A DNA stretch of 64,000 nt, taken from positions 1,116,001-1,180,000 of the forward strand of contig JBAJFG010000079.1 of NCBI GenBank assembly GCA_037903475.1. Direction: 5' to 3'. Origin of the DNA: Ancylostoma caninum. Taxonomy: Eukaryota; Nematoda; Chromadorea; Rhabditida; Ancylostomatidae. This document shows, in pieces, positions 10,177-23,000 of this stretch (position 1 is the first letter of the stretch; every line of letters starts with the position of its first letter). The translations under genes were made by a program, and so were the position numbers. The notes under the pieces are model-generated. The model searched no databases and was not told the origin of the DNA. It saw only the letters and a program-made list of their open reading frames with translations.

Positions 10177-13100
10177 ATGTTTATTGGGTTCGCCGTATTA
10201 TTGTTGATAGCTGGCTCAACTCTGGCACAACAAAAACCATGTGAAGGTGACTTAAATCCAGTTATTGATGCTCGTGATGTTCTCGCTAGTTTCTTATTGA
10301 AAGCTCCATTTTCCAGTGTGCGTAAAGGTGCTAACAGACGCAATGGCCAAAGTACCAGAAGCCGATAAGTCAAAACCTGATTCTATCACAAAAGTTATCC
10401 GTGAGCACTGTAAGGATACAAGGAACAAGGATCATAAATTCGTTAGTTTCTTTGGCGTTTTTCCCAACAACCACGCTACTATGTAGCCATTGCAACTTTG
10501 AAGAGCTGTTCAATTGTTGTGCAGCATTTTCGGTACCAGTTACTTTTATAGTAGCCGAGTTTAGTTTTCTGCTTTGATGATGTCTTCTTTTGTTTAAGTG
10601 TTTCTACATTGGTGCTCTTCCTGAATCTGCCACTTCTATAATGGTCGATGTCTCCAAACCGCTGTCTTGGTCCATGCCACCAGAGAAGGTCTGTGAGAAG
10701 CTGAAGGCGAAGGACGCACAAATTTGCGAGCTGAAATATGGTAGGTTTTCATAGCCTGGCTTCTTATGTTTCATTTGTAAAAAAAAATCAGTGCTTTTAA
10801 TGTTTTATTGGAATTATGCAGCTGAATGCATCCACACATATACTGCAAACATTTTTAAATCAATTTTTGTCGGCCAATTCTCGGTAGTTATAAAAATCGT
10901 AAAAATCAGTGCAAAATCACACAAAGCGTATCACACAAAGCGTATTTGTAATCTGGTAGCTGAGGAAGTGTATCTGTGACTTCGTCTATGATTACAGTGC
11001 TACACAGTGTTGGCTTGCTGTTCGGCTTGTCCATCGATAGGAAGACGCCACAGAATGCGTCTAGTAGGGGATTTTACCACGTGACAGTAGAAAACATCAA
11101 AATGGAAGGAATCATCACCCATGAACATATTAAACGTCACCGGGAAAATTGTAAAAGTCTGATCAACCGGCTGATACCACGTCGATGCTGTAATTGCAGA
11201 CAAAGTCCCAGAAGCGCTGCCAAAGTTGTCAGATTGTAGGATGCGATTCACTACCATAACGCAGTAAGTGCGCAATCTTTGCTCTCGGGCTAGATCTGCT
11301 CTTGGTATGTGCGTCATTCTGAATAAAAAAAAAAAAGAAAAAAGCCACTTAGCTGAGGATTTGGCGTGTGTAAATCCTTCCAATAAATCCTAAAAAGGGT
11401 CGCAAAAACGTGGGGTGGTCATTCAGAATGGTAACGTATGTTGACATGTCCATAGTTCCCACATATTTGCTGGGATGTGACTGCACCGGTGCTGTAACAT
11501 AATTATGTTAGTGAAATAAAAAAATGTTCACCTGGATATTCCGATAATAAATTTTTGACTTATGTGTATAGCATTTCTACCTGTTCACACTGGTGAATTT
11601 TTTGGTGACGTCATGAAAGACAGGCAACTGATGTAGACTCATCTTCACAACATCATTGTTTATATTGCTTTCTGCAATTACCACCATGAACACAGTTTGG
11701 ATGCCTGTTGTTATCCTGCCATTTAACAATTTTATGTACAGTCTTTCTCAAAAATTCTTGCCTCACGCTGAACCGCCGGTCAACTCAGCCACGTCACACC
11801 ACGTATGATAATACATAGGTGATGCGGCGCGGCTTAACAGATACACGGTCAATCGTTAGGCAAGCATTTTTGAGAAGGACTGTACTCATCTCTGGTATGT
11901 GTGATGCGCTGCAAAAATTTTGGAGGGGTTGGTAGTCGTGAAGAAGGATAGGTCGTGACAGCTGCTAGCTGCATTGCACACTCTTTCGCCACGCCCATAT
12001 CGCACGACCCACATGCTAGACTACCCTGCTCGAGAACTCGAGGATCTCATTCGGTTCAGGGCTCGGCTGAGTGTGAATTTCTAAGGTACCGGCACAGAAA
12101 TATAACACAAAGTAATTATTTATTTATTTATTGAAATGCACTCAATGTATATGTCAAGTTCCGATGAAAATTTAGCTTTCACTGTCTCCATCTTACTGAT
12201 TTTTATTCAATCATATCATATTCATCCCACGCAGTGCAAAATATAATACTTAAAGGCAGGGGCCCTCCTCATTCCGCCTGTTGGAGATATAGACCTATTC
12301 TAGACCTTCTTGCCATGTTGGTCCCAGTAATGTACATCAACAGGCTCAAAAGCAACGATAGCCCGGTTTCCGAAAGGGTCGAACGGGCTACATTTTTGGA
12401 ACGCGGAGCCGGATCGTTCCAAGCTGTGCTGGCTGGATGCCACGGCTGCAGCGTTGACCAACGAGTCTTGGCGTGTTCTATCGATAAGATCAACGGCTTC
12501 ATTCGTCAATCCCGATTAGCAAACTCTTACAGACCCCGTCCTGGAATGCAGGTTTAGAGACCATTTTGAGACAATTTGTGCATGCCGCTGGAGTCAGCTT
12601 TTCGAGTAGATGCAGAATTTGCTGTTAGCTCAACAAGAGAATGAGGTGGGCCCCTTCCTTTAAAATACACTTAACTGTAGAGCCTGTATATGCAGCTCAG
12701 TCGTTCATTCGGAGCGGGGCTACAATTTCATGAAATATTTCCATGGGTCCGTAGCTGCCGAATATTGCCAGCTATCACTTTTCCTGACATAACTCGGTGG
12801 AGTCTCCATTTCGTACCAGATTTTTGCCACACTGTCTAAATTGGACGGTTGAACATCCCATAGAGCATTTTGCCTCGTACAATGGTATGATGATACAGCC
12901 ATCACGATGGTATGCAATTATGCAATTAATTTATTCATGTCTTTGAAACCGTTCATGAAGCTCTTCGCATGAGTCTGTGTGCCTAAGCATACTCTCAAAT
13001 GAGTGGGCATAGTCTTATGGTTTTCGATCAGAATCAGACTGCTGCAAAGATTTTTTTTAGACAAACCCCTCGACTGGAAAAACATTGACTTGAAGAAGAT

Positions 13101-13407
13101 GCGGGTGAAGGAACTGAAGAATATTCTTAATGAATGGGGAGAGGTACGTTTTATGTTATGGGACGTATCTTATACCTAGTTTTGTTCGCCTTCGTAAGCG
13201 ACGGTTTTGCTCCGCATAAGGAAATATAGGACGTCTTGGAGAACATGTTCGTGTATTTCTAATGTCTTGCTCTGTGTACATGTCACTGCTGTAATTTTAC
13301 TGGTAGAGGTTGTTTTTTTTTAGGTATGCAAAGGCTGCACTGAGAAATCCGAGTTCGTAAAGAAGATTGAGGAGCTGAAGCCGAAATACGTCAAGGAGGA
13401 GCTGTAA
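10177..13407 (+). CDS. manf-1: MANF/CDNF family ER neurotrophic factor
   Basis: There are five exons: 10177-10246, 10317-10441, 10599-10740, 13061-13143 and 13324-13407. Phases join cleanly to give 167 residues. A signal peptide (about 1-17, hydrophobic, ending TLA) is followed by the saposin-like half with KPCEVCVKV, then EHCKD, KFCFYIG, the KPLSW loop, KVCEKL and QICELKY. The SAP-like half follows with [17 protein letters not shown] and the redox-like CKGC motif. All eight family cysteines are present. The last four residues, KEEL, are a KDEL-type retention signal, so the product is a soluble ER-lumen protein that protects cells under ER stress and may be secreted. Length matches the family. 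A UPRE-like box lies upstream. Intron 3 (2.3 kb) has collected at least two MITEs and a dispersed repeat. Identification is secure; regulation is inferred. Confidence 0.95.
11047..11130. repeat. dispersed repeat, copy 2 of 3
   Basis: It contains cagaatgcgtctagtagggg and aaacatcaaaatggaaggaa, matching 3797-3880 and 24246-24330. It lies in intron 3 of manf-1. Confidence 0.6.
11739..11882. mobile_element. 144-bp MITE with CAGTC termini, copy 2
   Basis: It has the same length and ends as 6125-6268 (CAGTCTTTCTCAAAAATTCT, finishing TGAGAAGGACTG), with TA on each side. It sits in intron 3 of manf-1. Confidence 0.85.
12254..12659. mobile_element. 406-bp TTAA-flanked element, member 2
   Basis: Inverted ends are AGGCAGGGGCCCTCCTCATT at the left, with the right end reading AATGAGGTGGGCCCCTTCCT. 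Both are flanked by TTAA (12250-12253, 12660-12663). Only the first bases (AGGCAG) match the 7838 element, so it is a related but distinct subfamily. It lies in intron 3 of manf-1 and is non-coding. Confidence 0.8.
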
Positions 13408-15157
13408 TAGTGCCACTAACCTATTCAGGGTCATTGTAGATCTTCTTCTTTCCCCGGGAATTTTATCCTTTGAAATACCGGGGTCTCACTCGCATCTCAT
13501 GGTGATTCATTCGAAGGGCGTCTTTTTCAAGACTTGGTCGAACTGCTTCTTTTCTGAAGCGCGGAACACCACGCATTTTCCCGAACATAGTAGCCACTAG
13601 GTGATGGGTGTTGTTTCCTTAGGGGTTTTATTTATTTGTTTGTTCTGTTTGCACTGTGATAAAAGTACGATATTTTCTCCGTTGTTGTTAGGCTCTTGCA
13701 ATTGCCTTCGATCGTCGCTGGTTCGTCTTTTGGATTGTCGTTATGAACGGATAAAGAGTTTGTTGATAATGTTGTCTAGCTATGAAGTGGTCATCCTCCT
13801 CTGTACCTATGGTAGTCGCTGACCTACGTGACGTAATCCCGTTGAAACATGGGGTGAGTCAGCGCAGAGCTATGAACTGACGCTCTTGCTATGTTGTTCC
13901 GTCATATTCATGTGCTGCGGTTTGTTGCTTGTTTTCATGAGATTATTAATCAATTTTGATGAGAAAAACCGTTTTTTTTTTTCAAGCAGTTATCTGATTA
14001 CGTTGTAAAACAATTAGTTTTAAGAAGTAATCAGAATAGGTTTGACTGTTTTTTTCTGGAGGTTTTGAAATGAGAATCGGGCTGATGATTCTACTTTTGT
14101 TGCGCATGGAAGAAATACCTCAACTTCTTGATATTTTTCTTTGTATTCCACAACCGCATTAGGAAATCAGTAAGATTAGTGCAGTTCCATGGGAAAGGAG
14201 GAATTTATCGAATCCTAACTTTGTTTAGTCCATGAAGTTCAAGTTTTCCTTTGCATCCTTTCTCTTTATCTGACGTTCCGTTACGCATTATTTCCTCCTG
14301 TATACAATTTCTCCATGGCAACCTAACAAAAAGTTCGCCAGCTGTTTCTAATAGAGGATGGCCATGATAGTTCCTTTCGGACGTCTCTATTGTCTCGTTT
14401 CGCTTATGATTTTCAAACGCTTGCGTAGGATACAGAACGTATTTGTTAACAGTTCAATTGATGGAGTCCAATAGGCTTTGCTCTGCGAATGGGTTAAGAT
14501 TTCCCACATTATCAACCCGAAGCGATTTGGGATAAGCAAATTCAGTAAAATAGGATGAGTTGGATGGTAAATTCATGCTCTGTACAATGTCATAGGCTAC
14601 ATGCTATGGATCCGCCCACTTATTGCGATCACTACTCGCCTAGCGAATGTTTAATGTGCTGAGATTGCTCGCTGGTGCATCGTTTTTCTCGCATGTGCTG
14701 TCTTCAATCAAATAGTGTCCTTTTTCTCCATGTTTGAGAAAAAATAAAATATTTAGCAGATTCTTAGCTTATTCGTGATACTCCTACGAGTAAGATTTTA
14801 GGTGAATTCAATAATCATTGAGTGATAAATCATCAAAACTAAAAGGAAAATGGTTGGCTTAGAATTCGTCTCGTGTGAAATCCCTATGCAAGAAATGACG
14901 TCTCGATAACCAAAATGTGTTTGATGATTTTTTGTTTTCGTATTCATGCCCTTGTAACAGCTTGAGAATTATACATATGTCTGGTTACTTTGTTCTGTGC
15001 TTTTCTTTGGTTGGGTAAACATTTGTGAGGTGAGTGAGGGTAATGTTGAGATGATTTATTGATTACTGTAAATCTCAGCTGTACTCGCGTGGTAGAGCTT
15101 TATTCTTTTTGCATCGGCTTTCGTAAAAGGATTTTCAGCCGTCATAGCTACAATTCA
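13408..15157. other. manf-1 downstream region, no gene recognised
   Basis: The first part is presumably the 3' untranslated region of manf-1. An AATAAA at 14743-14748 is a possible but distant polyadenylation signal. Nothing else is identifiable. Confidence 0.4.
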
Positions 15158-15621
15158 TTAAAGACAGTGTCCAGGCAAGATTTTCGATACTGCAATTCTG
15201 CCATCCTGTTACTCTGCTTGACGAGCTGATTGCAACTGTATAGCTTATACCCCTAGTTACCTTGAAATTTGTGGTCTTTAGAAGGTTGAAGGTTACGATG
15301 TGGACGAGTTGTCTGGTGCAAAATGAAAAGAAGGCAATAAGGCTCCTCGAACTCTCGAACTTTTGGACAAACCAGTTAATTATTGCTACAGGCGACCCTA
15401 AGGGAGATTTTCTCAATTGCCTTTTGCCTTCTTCCATTAGTATTTCCACTAGTAACCATTTTTTTTTCGAAATTTGGGGCGAGATTCTGGATTGATGCTG
15501 ATTAAAAACCTGTCAAATTTAACAATGCATGTTCAACAAGTTAGCACATGTTGGTGTGAGTTCCATCCGCAGCATAAAAGAACAGAGAGGGACCAGATTG
15601 TTGCACAGTAAAACATGTTTT

Positions 15622-15820
15622 GGGTAAAATGAGTTGGGGGGGGGGCACTTGCTATAAGTCGATAATATGACCTGTCCTACACGTTTTGACTTGTTTGCAT
15701 TTCAGGTAACTACTGTACATTAAGAGAGCTAAGAAGTCAGAGCGTTCTGAACGTGCAGGACAGGTCATATTACCGACTTATACCAAGTGCCCCCCCCCCC
15801 CAGCTCCATTTTGCCCCATG
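15622..15820. mobile_element. nested 200-bp TIR element inside the TTAA element
   Basis: The left arm gggtaaaatgag, a poly-G run, then cacttgctataagtcg and atatgacctgtcct. The right arm is its complement, ending cattttgcccc. An ATGTTTT flanks both sides. In the 7838 element the same position is uninterrupted (gtaaaacgtgtcttgacaat), which shows this is a true insertion into an older element. Confidence 0.8.
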
Positions 15821-15896
15821 TTTTTACAATCTTAGGCATGATATAACATGTTTTCACGAAATCTTCGAAGGGGGGAGGGGGGGGGGGCAACGTTTG

Positions 15897-16196
15897 GACA
15901 CGTCCAACGACTTGTTCAAACATGTATAATCACGGTAGAGCATGATTCCCCTGCAGTTTGAAAGCAATGCCCAACTTTTTCTTTTCCAATTTCGCGAGTC
16001 CGCGGAAGATGTAGCACCACTGACGCCCATTACAAATGTTCTTCATTGCTGTACAGCAAATACAGCTACGTTGTATTATGAGAAAACCTTAGGGCTAGAA
16101 TAGAAATATGAATAAGTTAGGCATTGTTTGCAAATAACTGGTCATCAAACCCTACCCCGGTTATACATGTCTAAACACGTCGTTGGACACGATTGC
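15897..16196. repeat. nested inverted repeat with arms about 40 bp
   Basis: The left arm cgtccaacgacttgttcaaa, followed by catgtataa, pairs with the right arm ttatacatgtctaaacacgt, followed by cgttggacacg. It is inside the 15162 element, flanked by poly-G tracts at 15875-15888 and 16217-16276. Confidence 0.6.
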
Positions 16197-16489
16197 ACAC
16201 GTCTAAACACAAGACGTGGGGGGTGGGGGGCGTGTTTAACGACGCCGGGGGGTGGGGGGGGGGGGGGAGAGAGGGGTAGCGCGCACTGGATCGGCTTTGG
16301 GTACCAATAGTGAAGATTCTGCCTGGACACTGCCTTTGTATCAGTTGTTAACTCTTAGGAGTCTACCTACAGGAGTCTACCTACCCTAGTGCATTCTTCT
16401 CTTTCACGAGATAATTTGAGTGTTTCACACGAGATAATTTGACTGTTTCATTTTATATTTAGGTCTAGTAGTAGAGATAAAGGGCGAAG

Positions 16490-18174
16490 ATGGCTGGTGC
16501 TTTGCCGCGACGAATCATCAAAGAAACACAAAGGCTTATGGCCGATCCTGTCCCTGGAATCTCTGCAAGTCCAGATGACAATAATGCACGGTATGAACCC
16601 TCTATATTTCTAACTTTATCATTTTCTAGATCAGCACTCCCGTAGCTGATGTTGCTGAACTTGATCTTCTTTTCAGATATTTCCACGTTATGATTGCTGG
16701 GCCACAAGATTCTCCATTCGCAGGGGGAGTGTTCAAGTTGGAACTGTTTCTACCTGAGGAGTATCCCATGGCTGCCCCTAAGGTAACCTGCCTTTCCACC
16801 TTCCGGTTAGGTTCTTGTTGGAGCGGCGGAAAAAAGAAGGAAAAAGGAAATCTTCACAGATAAAGAAAAATGTGAATGAAAAAATGAAACTGGGTTGAGA
16901 GATCGAGGGATGAAGCTAAAGAAAATAATATGCCACTTGTTTCACGTTGTCGCTGTCGTTTCCTTAATCTGTTAGTTCTTTGTATTCGTATCGTAGTTTG
17001 CTTTAGAGAAGTAATTTACGCTTCCTCAATTAATACAGAGGGATCACATGCATTTAGAGTGATGTATTTTTTTTTACTCATAGGAAGGAAGTCTACTCAT
17101 AGTTACATGGGTAGCTAGCGCAAGCGAGAACTTCCGCGGATTGATGACTGAATTGACGAATGGATGCGTTTATGATTGGTTTAATGAGTTATACTGCTTA
17201 TTGACAGCTGCGCATTATTAGAAGCGACCAGAAATCGGAGAGAGTAGTGGTGAAGGGGGGAATTGGAGATCGGGAGATATTGGTCAGTATTATATGTGCG
17301 CAGATATAAGCACGGCTTTGCGTAATGACAGGATTGCTTGCTTTCTAAGCATTACACTCGGCGTAAGCTACACAACATATTCAGAGAGTGTTGGCGGAGC
17401 TGACGAATTTACGAGCTCGAGCGTGTATGACTGCGCCTCTGGTTTGAGTTGTTATCCCATGCTGTTGCAATGGCTAACCATGAATGTACCAACGTTCAGT
17501 GCTTTTTTTCGTCGTCTTGATGGGTTATCTGCGAAGAAGCTAAATATCACTATGCTTTGGTATTGCGGCAGCGGGAAACAGCGATTTTAATTCGTAGCGC
17601 GGTAGCGCCGCAACTTTTCCGATTTATGGGCCGTCCTGTACGTAAATCCGTCACCTTCATCGACGCTTACTAAAGATTAATGCTAGTAACTAGAGAGCTG
17701 TTCTCGGATCAATCAGGTCCTGGTTTTTCAGGTGCGATTTATGACGAAAATCTATCATCCCAACATTGATAAGCTGGGAAGAATCTGTCTGGATATATTA
17801 AAAGGTATGTCTTATGCGTCCGATTTGCGAATCCATATTTTGAAAGTAGATTTCTCTTGAAAGTCTATGAGATTTTTCATCTATTTTAAAAAGTTGGTGT
17901 TTTGAATTTTTCAGACAAGTGGTCTCCAGCTTTGCAAATTCGTACTGTTCTTTTATCTATTCAAGCACTCCTTTCAGCACCAAATCCCGAAGTTAGTTTT
18001 TTCTTTGATTGTTATCTATAGTTATTCCTTATTCATGTTTGCAAACTTCTCTTCACTTAATACGCTATTCTCAAGGATCCACTGGCCACGGATGTCGCTG
18101 AACAATGGAAAACGAATGAAACTGAGGCAATTCGCACTGCGAAGGAGTGGACGCTGCAGTACGCTCGAGAGTAA
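16490..18174 (+). CDS. ubc-13: ubiquitin-conjugating enzyme E2 N (Ubc13)
   Basis: There are five exons: 16490-16590, 16677-16782, 17732-17804, 17915-17991 and 18076-18174. They give 151 residues, the length of the nematode orthologue. The protein starts [20 protein letters not shown] and keeps the UBC fold landmarks: [16 protein letters not shown] at 78-80 and the active-site GRICLDIL with Cys88, then [18 protein letters not shown]. Ubc13 pairs with a Uev partner to build Lys63-linked ubiquitin chains in DNA-damage tolerance and signalling; the partner is not in this window. Arg7-type N-terminal helix and Met/Leu contact residues look conserved. The C-terminus ends LQYARE, differing from the human tail. 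A TATTTAG acceptor near 16462 suggests trans-splicing. A TTAA transposon abuts the promoter. Identification is secure. Confidence 0.96.
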
Positions 18175-20052
18175 ACGCATTCCTATCCAACGATTTCAAA
18201 TGAAGTGCGTATTGATATGAGTGATGCATTCGTGTATCTGTCGAATACTTGCTGGTGCACATGTCGTTTTATCCGTGTTCTATGGTGAAATTCTCATTCA
18301 TTCACATTACTTGTAATGATATTATGATATATTTCTGATTGTTCTATTCAATGTACGCGTCTCCACGTGCCCGTACATACATCACACAGTTTTTTTCTCT
18401 CGTGTACAATAATGTTTTCGTTTTTTTTTCTCGTCTAGAGCACAGTCGGTAAGCATATCCATTGTGTTCATTATTTGTCATCGTTTCATTATATAATTCC
18501 CGGGCGAAAGTAGTCGCATGGCAGAGAGCAGTATTATCTGCCTTCTTGCTGTTTTATCCGTGTGATTTTAGCTTACCTGTTAGCTCTCTCCGGTGTAGGT
18601 CATATGTGTTTAGTCGATTTTACTGCCCCGTTTATTGATTTTCAAGAAAATACAGTAGTGAAGCGAATCTTTTTCTGATGGGGAAAGGTGATGGTAGAGA
18701 AAGGGCTTTGAACCATTGTTCAAGATCTCGCTGAATATGATGCGCGCTAATACCAAAAGACTAAAACGAGCAGGTTTTGATCATGTATCATAGAGAATGT
18801 ACACCTCGGTGATAATTTACCTTCAGCTGTTTATGTCTAGGTAAAGTGTCAGGGAGAAGTTGGCCATTGGTCTTGGCATGGTTTTTTTTCTCTGCGAACG
18901 TACAGAAATGAGCTTGTTAACAGTTGGAGAGGAGCGGTCAAATTCAAAAAAAAAGTCTGTTCCTATACTAATTTACACGTTTGTATTTATTATAGAACAA
19001 CCGCGAAGAATACACTTCATTCAATAGGGCGAATTTGTCCCGGCAATTTTTTCTATGTGAGGCAGTGAGCGGTTTTTTCCCAGGCTAACCAGCGATTTTG
19101 TTTTTCTCGCCATTGTTAAATTATTTTCAGTGTCATATCCAGTAACTATCCATTCCTCTTATCTGAATGATGGCAAGTTTCCTGACTTTCTTGTGGACCT
19201 GTGAAAACAAAGCGGGAAAAAAACCTTAGAAGGCCATGCTCAAATGCCCTTCAATCTTCAAACTTTTTCCGAGAAACCATCCACGAATTAGATTTTCAGG
19301 CGCCAAAGATCACATGCGAGATAGCAGCTGTCAAGGCTGTTTAGGTCCAAAGTGTTTTTCTGTTGGCCAGTCTCGAAGTCAGAGTCCGATGTATCGATCG
19401 GCGCAGTGATTCAGGCGCCCGCTGCTGCCATGATACCCCGATTTCCTTGCATAACTACTTATCACGCGGTTCCTATGAAATGTTTACTTGTTGATCTTCG
19501 ATTATCACTCCCCCCCCCCCCCATCGGTTACCTTCAAGTCCCACTAGGCGAAAAAAGCTGTTGTTCATTGCGAAATAGGCCCAGCTGTACGATGACGTTT
19601 CATTGGACCTATAAAAGATGTGTCAGTGTGAACTGCGTCGTCTTCGTTACCACTACATTGCTGGATTGGCTTAACCCATATTTAATATTAATCTTCCCGA
19701 ATGATTGATGACGTTTGAGGCTCCGTCTTGACGAATTTTTTGTTAGAGCCTCCTGAGTGGGTGGAAACATTCAACCGTAAATACTATGTAGTTGTTCATT
19801 CTAAATTCAAGTAAGTTTGAATTCTCTTGACTTCTCTATTATACGTTTTGATTTTATTTTGAATTCTCCATGAACCTGCTAATAAAATTTTGTTTGAGGA
19901 TCCTTTTTCTCAGATTTTCTCGCTTTTTCATTCGATGCATCGAAGATCATTTACTTGTAATACATGCTGGGACATGTTGAAACGTATCGTTCGTAATTGA
20001 GTTATGTAGTCGTCACTTCATAGTAATGATATGGCTGAAACTTGTAGGCGGG
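18175..20052. other. intergenic between ubc-13 and the BAP31-like gene
   Basis: The 3' region of ubc-13 lies here. A poly-C run occurs at 19510-19521. A frame at about 19749-19811 (PPEWVETFNRKYY) resembles an exon but does not join to either neighbour. No other gene is seen. Confidence 0.4.
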
Positions 20053-23000
20053 ATGACGCTCCAGTGGTCGATTATCGCCTTTGTACTGTACGTGGAGATA
20101 GCGCTCACGTTTATACTACTGCTCCCATGGATTCGACCATCCTTGTAAGTTCATTTTGAGCAGGCTTCGCGTAACGAATTATTCATTGGAAGGTGCATAA
20201 TTACTTGTTTATTTTTACTCTGGAGAAGTTCTGTAAATACAGCGCAAAATCAGCACGATTAGTATTGGCCTCAAGCTGGTAATTTTTAGCGCTTTTTCGA
20301 CCCCAAATATTGATTGAATAAAAACACCCTCGATACAAATGCCTAATTCATACATTCGAGTAATCTTTTCACAGAAAGGGCTAGGACTGATCATGGCAAA
20401 GTAGCCGGAATTTGTTTTGTGAGTGTTAATACAAAAAAAATTAAAATGGATTCACCTTTAATAGTGATAGAAGGGGGCAAAGTTTCCCACCTTTGTTGGT
20501 CTTTTCTTGCAAGTGTTGATTTTCTCTCTTTTTCATCATGTGCTACGCATTTGCATCAAATTTTTGGAGCCCAAAATTGGAGACCAGGGAGACATCAAAG
20601 CCCATTGTCTTCGATGGGGGGAGCAAACTTTCGTCCCCATGGCCTCAAGAAAACCTTAATCGACAGAAATCCGATGACAACCGACGCTTTCGAAGAGATA
20701 AACTTTCATCCCCTTCCATAGCTGCAGGACGGACTTGGTCCACAGAATCCGTTGATGACCTCTTCTTGACTGATTGCCCTGTCACCAGTGTCGGCATCAA
20801 AAATCATTCTTTTCATCCGAAACCCAGTCGAAAGAGTGAAGTGGCCCCAATGAAAAGTGATTTATCTGGTAGCTTTGCAACTGCTAGGGACTGTCCGTTT
20901 GCCTTTTGATAATGGGATAAATTGCTTCATAATTATAATTAGAACATGGGTCTTATCTTGGAATCGTTTTTTAAACGTTGTCTGTTGAGTCACAGCGATA
21001 CGGTGAGGGGCTTTGGTAGCACGTGTCAGCAAAATTGTCATGATTCATAGAGATTTCACTACAGCGCAGAAACGTTTATATAATATCACTGAGCACGAAA
21101 CTGAGGAGAAATGTTAATTTTGGGAGCAATTTCTTTCTGGATTGTGCATCGCACATTAGTTGTTCATGGATTCCTCTGGATGTTCTGCTGCAATGAAGTA
21201 GTAGTAAACTCAAAGGCGAGGTAGTTACGAATTGCCTGTATGCCAGGGTCAAGCGTTTTGGTGATGAACTGCCTACGTCTAGGAGACCGCCGTCTTCCGT
21301 TTTGGTGATGAAATGCCTATGTCCAGGAGACCGCCGTCTTCCCTTTCTTCAAAGTTGCCCAAATTTCGAACCTGTCCCCAACCTTTTCCCCCTCCTCTTC
21401 CCTGTAAGGAAGTTGCTTGTTTAAACACGTCTAAGAAATCTGGACTGCTTGGGAAAAGCAGACGTGCTGTACTCATTGCTGTTATCATCATTCATGCAGA
21501 ACCTAGCGGACATTTTCAAAGCAATCTCAGCTAAAGGTAGATATTGATAAACATAGTACGACTGTGGGCGCATGTGACGCACGCATTCAAGAACTAATTA
21601 AATCCATTCATTTCATCTTTTCTTTCATAGTGAGAACGTGGTCCTAGGAGTGGTGATAAAGAGAGGGCTGCTTTTGCATCTTAAACGTGATTGGATAGGA
21701 GAAGCACGGAGTTATTCTCATTGAAATAGTAGTGGGGGCATGCAATGGACTATGCAATAGTTCTCGAATATGCTATGTTTGTTTGAAATTTCCTTTCAGC
21801 TTCTTTATTTGCATGTTCTGGTACAGAAAGGATGAGCGGAAGTGTTGGAAAGGACCGGAAGTCAGGAGTCGGAAGTCATGAAAAGCTTGAAATACAATAT
21901 TTTTTGAAACAAAAACAGCATCTGTGATCTTGTAGAACACAGCTAGCACTAATTCTCCACTAACCTAGAAGTTAAGTGTTTTCATGACCCCAGAATTAAG
22001 GAACTTCCGACTTCCGAACCCGGAATTCCGCTCATCCCTGTGACACAGTCGCCTGATCCTGATTTAGTTATCTTCCAGGTGGAGCAAGCTCTTCAAGAGT
22101 CGGCTTATAACATCTCTGAGCGCCCACGCCCAAATCTATTCTTACGCTGGAGCCTTTGTGCTCTTCATCCTTTTTGCTGGTTCGTAAAATTATTTTGCCT
22201 ATTGTTCTCCCTAAATTTTACCTGGAAACGCGTTTAAGATGCCGTTCGTGAGGTTAACAAATATTCACATGTGGAAATTACAATGGAATCCTCTGTACGT
22301 CATGCTGCTGATGCGGACGCCGTCATTCATATGAGACTGTTCCGCGCCCAGCGTAATTTCTACATCTCTGGATTCGCCTTACTGCTATTTCTGTAAGTTC
22401 ACATTTTCTGAGGAAGGGATTTGAACGAATGTGCTAGCATGATGACACTACTGGTGGGTGTACAAGCATGGTGATTCACGAAAGGTTTACAATATTTTGC
22501 AGTGTCATCAAACGTATCATGGGCCTGATCAGTCGCGGAGCTCAACTTGAAGCGGCCAGTGAGGCTGCAATGCGTCAGGCTGAAAGTGCTTCCAAGGCAG
22601 CAAAAACGCTCATGAATGCTGTAAGTCTTCCGTATTTCTGCTTCTAAGGGACGTATTAATGAACATCCCGGTTGTGGAGGGGATTGGCTTTGAAGGCGGT
22701 ATGTCACCTCATGATGAGTGTTGGGACATCAACAGAATCCCGTCCTACTCGTCGTGCTGATTCCAATAATGTGCTTGAAATGTGAAAAAAATGCTTAGAA
22801 GCTCCTATTTTGAAGGCCAAATTCAATATTGGAGCGGACGAGTTTCCTTTCCAGGAAGCTTACAAAAGCGGAGCTGAGAAGTTAAGGTTGCACATAAAAA
22901 TGAACTTCTAAGCAGTGGCTACTACCAACTGATCAAGAAGTGCCGTGTCGGAAAAACATGCGCAGCTTCAGCTAGCCCCTGCTGCGGAATGAAGCCTCTC

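Larger units (their letters stand above)
15162..16335. mobile_element. 1.17-kb TTAA element, member 3, enlarged by nested insertions
   Basis: The ends AGACAGTGTCCAGGCA and TGCCTGGACACTGCCT match the 7838 element. The left TTAA (15158-15161) survives and the right one has decayed to TTGT. Compared with the 567-bp relative, the extra length comes from two nested inverted-repeat units (15622-15820 and 15897-16196) and from poly-G tracts. The element ends 155 bp before the ubc-13 start codon, so it sits in that gene's promoter region. Confidence 0.8.

Noticed and set aside
19749..19811. Exon-like PPEWVETFNRKYY segment upstream of the BAP31-like gene
   Set aside because: The BAP31 reading frame starts with its conserved MTLQW at 20053, and this segment joins to nothing in phase.
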